Assembly (NCBI GenBank): GCA_017631135.1
Contig: JAGBTW010000062.1
Span: 1 to 6,629, forward strand
Reading direction: 5' to 3'
Origin: Alistipes sp.
GTDB taxonomy: Bacteria > Bacteroidota > Bacteroidia > Bacteroidales > Rikenellaceae
Length of the DNA: 6,629 nucleotides
Shown here: positions 6,411 to 6,629 of the stretch, one piece after another
Numbering within the stretch: the first letter of the stretch is position 1
Layout: every line of letters starts with the position of its first letter
Notes under the pieces: generated by a model
The model's input: only the letters and a program-made list of their open reading frames with translations
Told to the model about the DNA's origin: nothing
Database searches by the model: none
Made by a program: the position numbers and the translations under genes

Positions 6411-6629
6411 CTATCTGTGCTTTCTTGGCGTGAATATCCACATCTGCTTGAACTCGCCATTATACTCTTTTATAAACCTATCGCACTCATCGTGGCTGAT
6501 GCTACCATAGACGGCTACAGCATACATCTTGCCCAACTTGAAGGACTTACATCTTATATCGCCGTTGCGCTTTGATATATCCGCCATAGCTCTATCGGCA
6601 TTCTCTTGCGTAGAGTAGCTTCCTGCAAC
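6411..6629 (-). CDS. SPOR-domain protein, C-terminal end (5' end outside window)
   Basis: Reading the minus strand inward from the window edge gives an open frame of 72 residues ending in TAG, with no start codon needed inside the window. It opens with VAGSYSTQENADRAMADISK and ends with MWIFTPRKHR. This fits the SPOR fold: a first strand VAGSYST, a helix with the common ENA motif, a strand region GKMYAVAVYGSIS where SPOR proteins often have gkyrVsvgsf, a second helix HDECDRFIKEY, and a final strand ending in a W. SPOR domains bind denuded peptidoglycan glycan strands, often at division sites, and the rest of such proteins usually includes an N-terminal membrane anchor or signal sequence, not visible here. 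The stop lies one base before the GtrA-like start, so the two genes are almost surely cotranscribed and probably translationally coupled. Confidence 0.78.
   Translation of the reverse strand, partial: VAGSYSTQENADRAMADISKRNGDIRCKSFKLGKMYAVAVYGSISHDECDRFIKEYNGEFKQMWIFTPRKHR

Noticed and set aside
6410..6460. N-terminal extension of the GtrA-like protein to an ATG at 6460
   Set aside because: The extra 17 residues are hydrophilic, not typical of the family, and overlap the end of the SPOR frame. The ATG at 6409 directly after the SPOR stop is a better start.

Overview
The window reads as chromosomal DNA from a member of the Bacteroidales (phylum Bacteroidota), probably a gut-type organism. Three things point there. 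The permease and ATPase resemble an ABC family I know from Bacteroidales, and the upstream gene looks like a DUF4836 protein, a family largely restricted to that group. The GtrA-like protein has the N-terminal layout usual in Bacteroidales. Starts have little or no Shine-Dalgarno sequence. I cannot name a genus. I see no integrase, transposase, phage gene, CRISPR array, tRNA or rRNA.

Left part, positions 1-4884, all on the plus strand and tightly packed (gaps or overlaps of +18, -4, -7 and +11 bases), so probably one operon. It holds the C-terminal part of a DUF4836-like protein, an ABC ATPase of the LolD/MacB/FtsE type, its four-helix FtsX/MacB-like permease, a GNAT N-acetyltransferase, and a full-length Uup-type ABC-F ATPase. 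The first three plausibly form one envelope module: an exported (probably lipoprotein) partner plus a mechanotransmission-type ABC complex. Its substrate is unknown. The ABC-F protein should be a soluble, ribosome-associated factor and is probably functionally separate.

Middle, positions 4885-5081, is the junction between convergent genes. It holds a perfect 11-bp hairpin that could terminate transcription from both sides, followed by an imperfect inverted repeat of about 100 bases that may be a dispersed intergenic element.

Right part, positions 5082-6629, on the minus strand. In transcription order it holds the C-terminal end of a SPOR-domain protein cut by the window edge, a GtrA-family membrane protein starting one base after it, and, after a 50-base AT-rich gap with a short palindrome, a DUF1295 (steroid 5-alpha-reductase-like) membrane protein. 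SPOR and GtrA are almost certainly cotranscribed; DUF1295 may be.

The best candidate for an undescribed system is the DUF4836/ATPase/permease module. The ATPase appears to lack the H-loop histidine. Everything else is recognisable family material.
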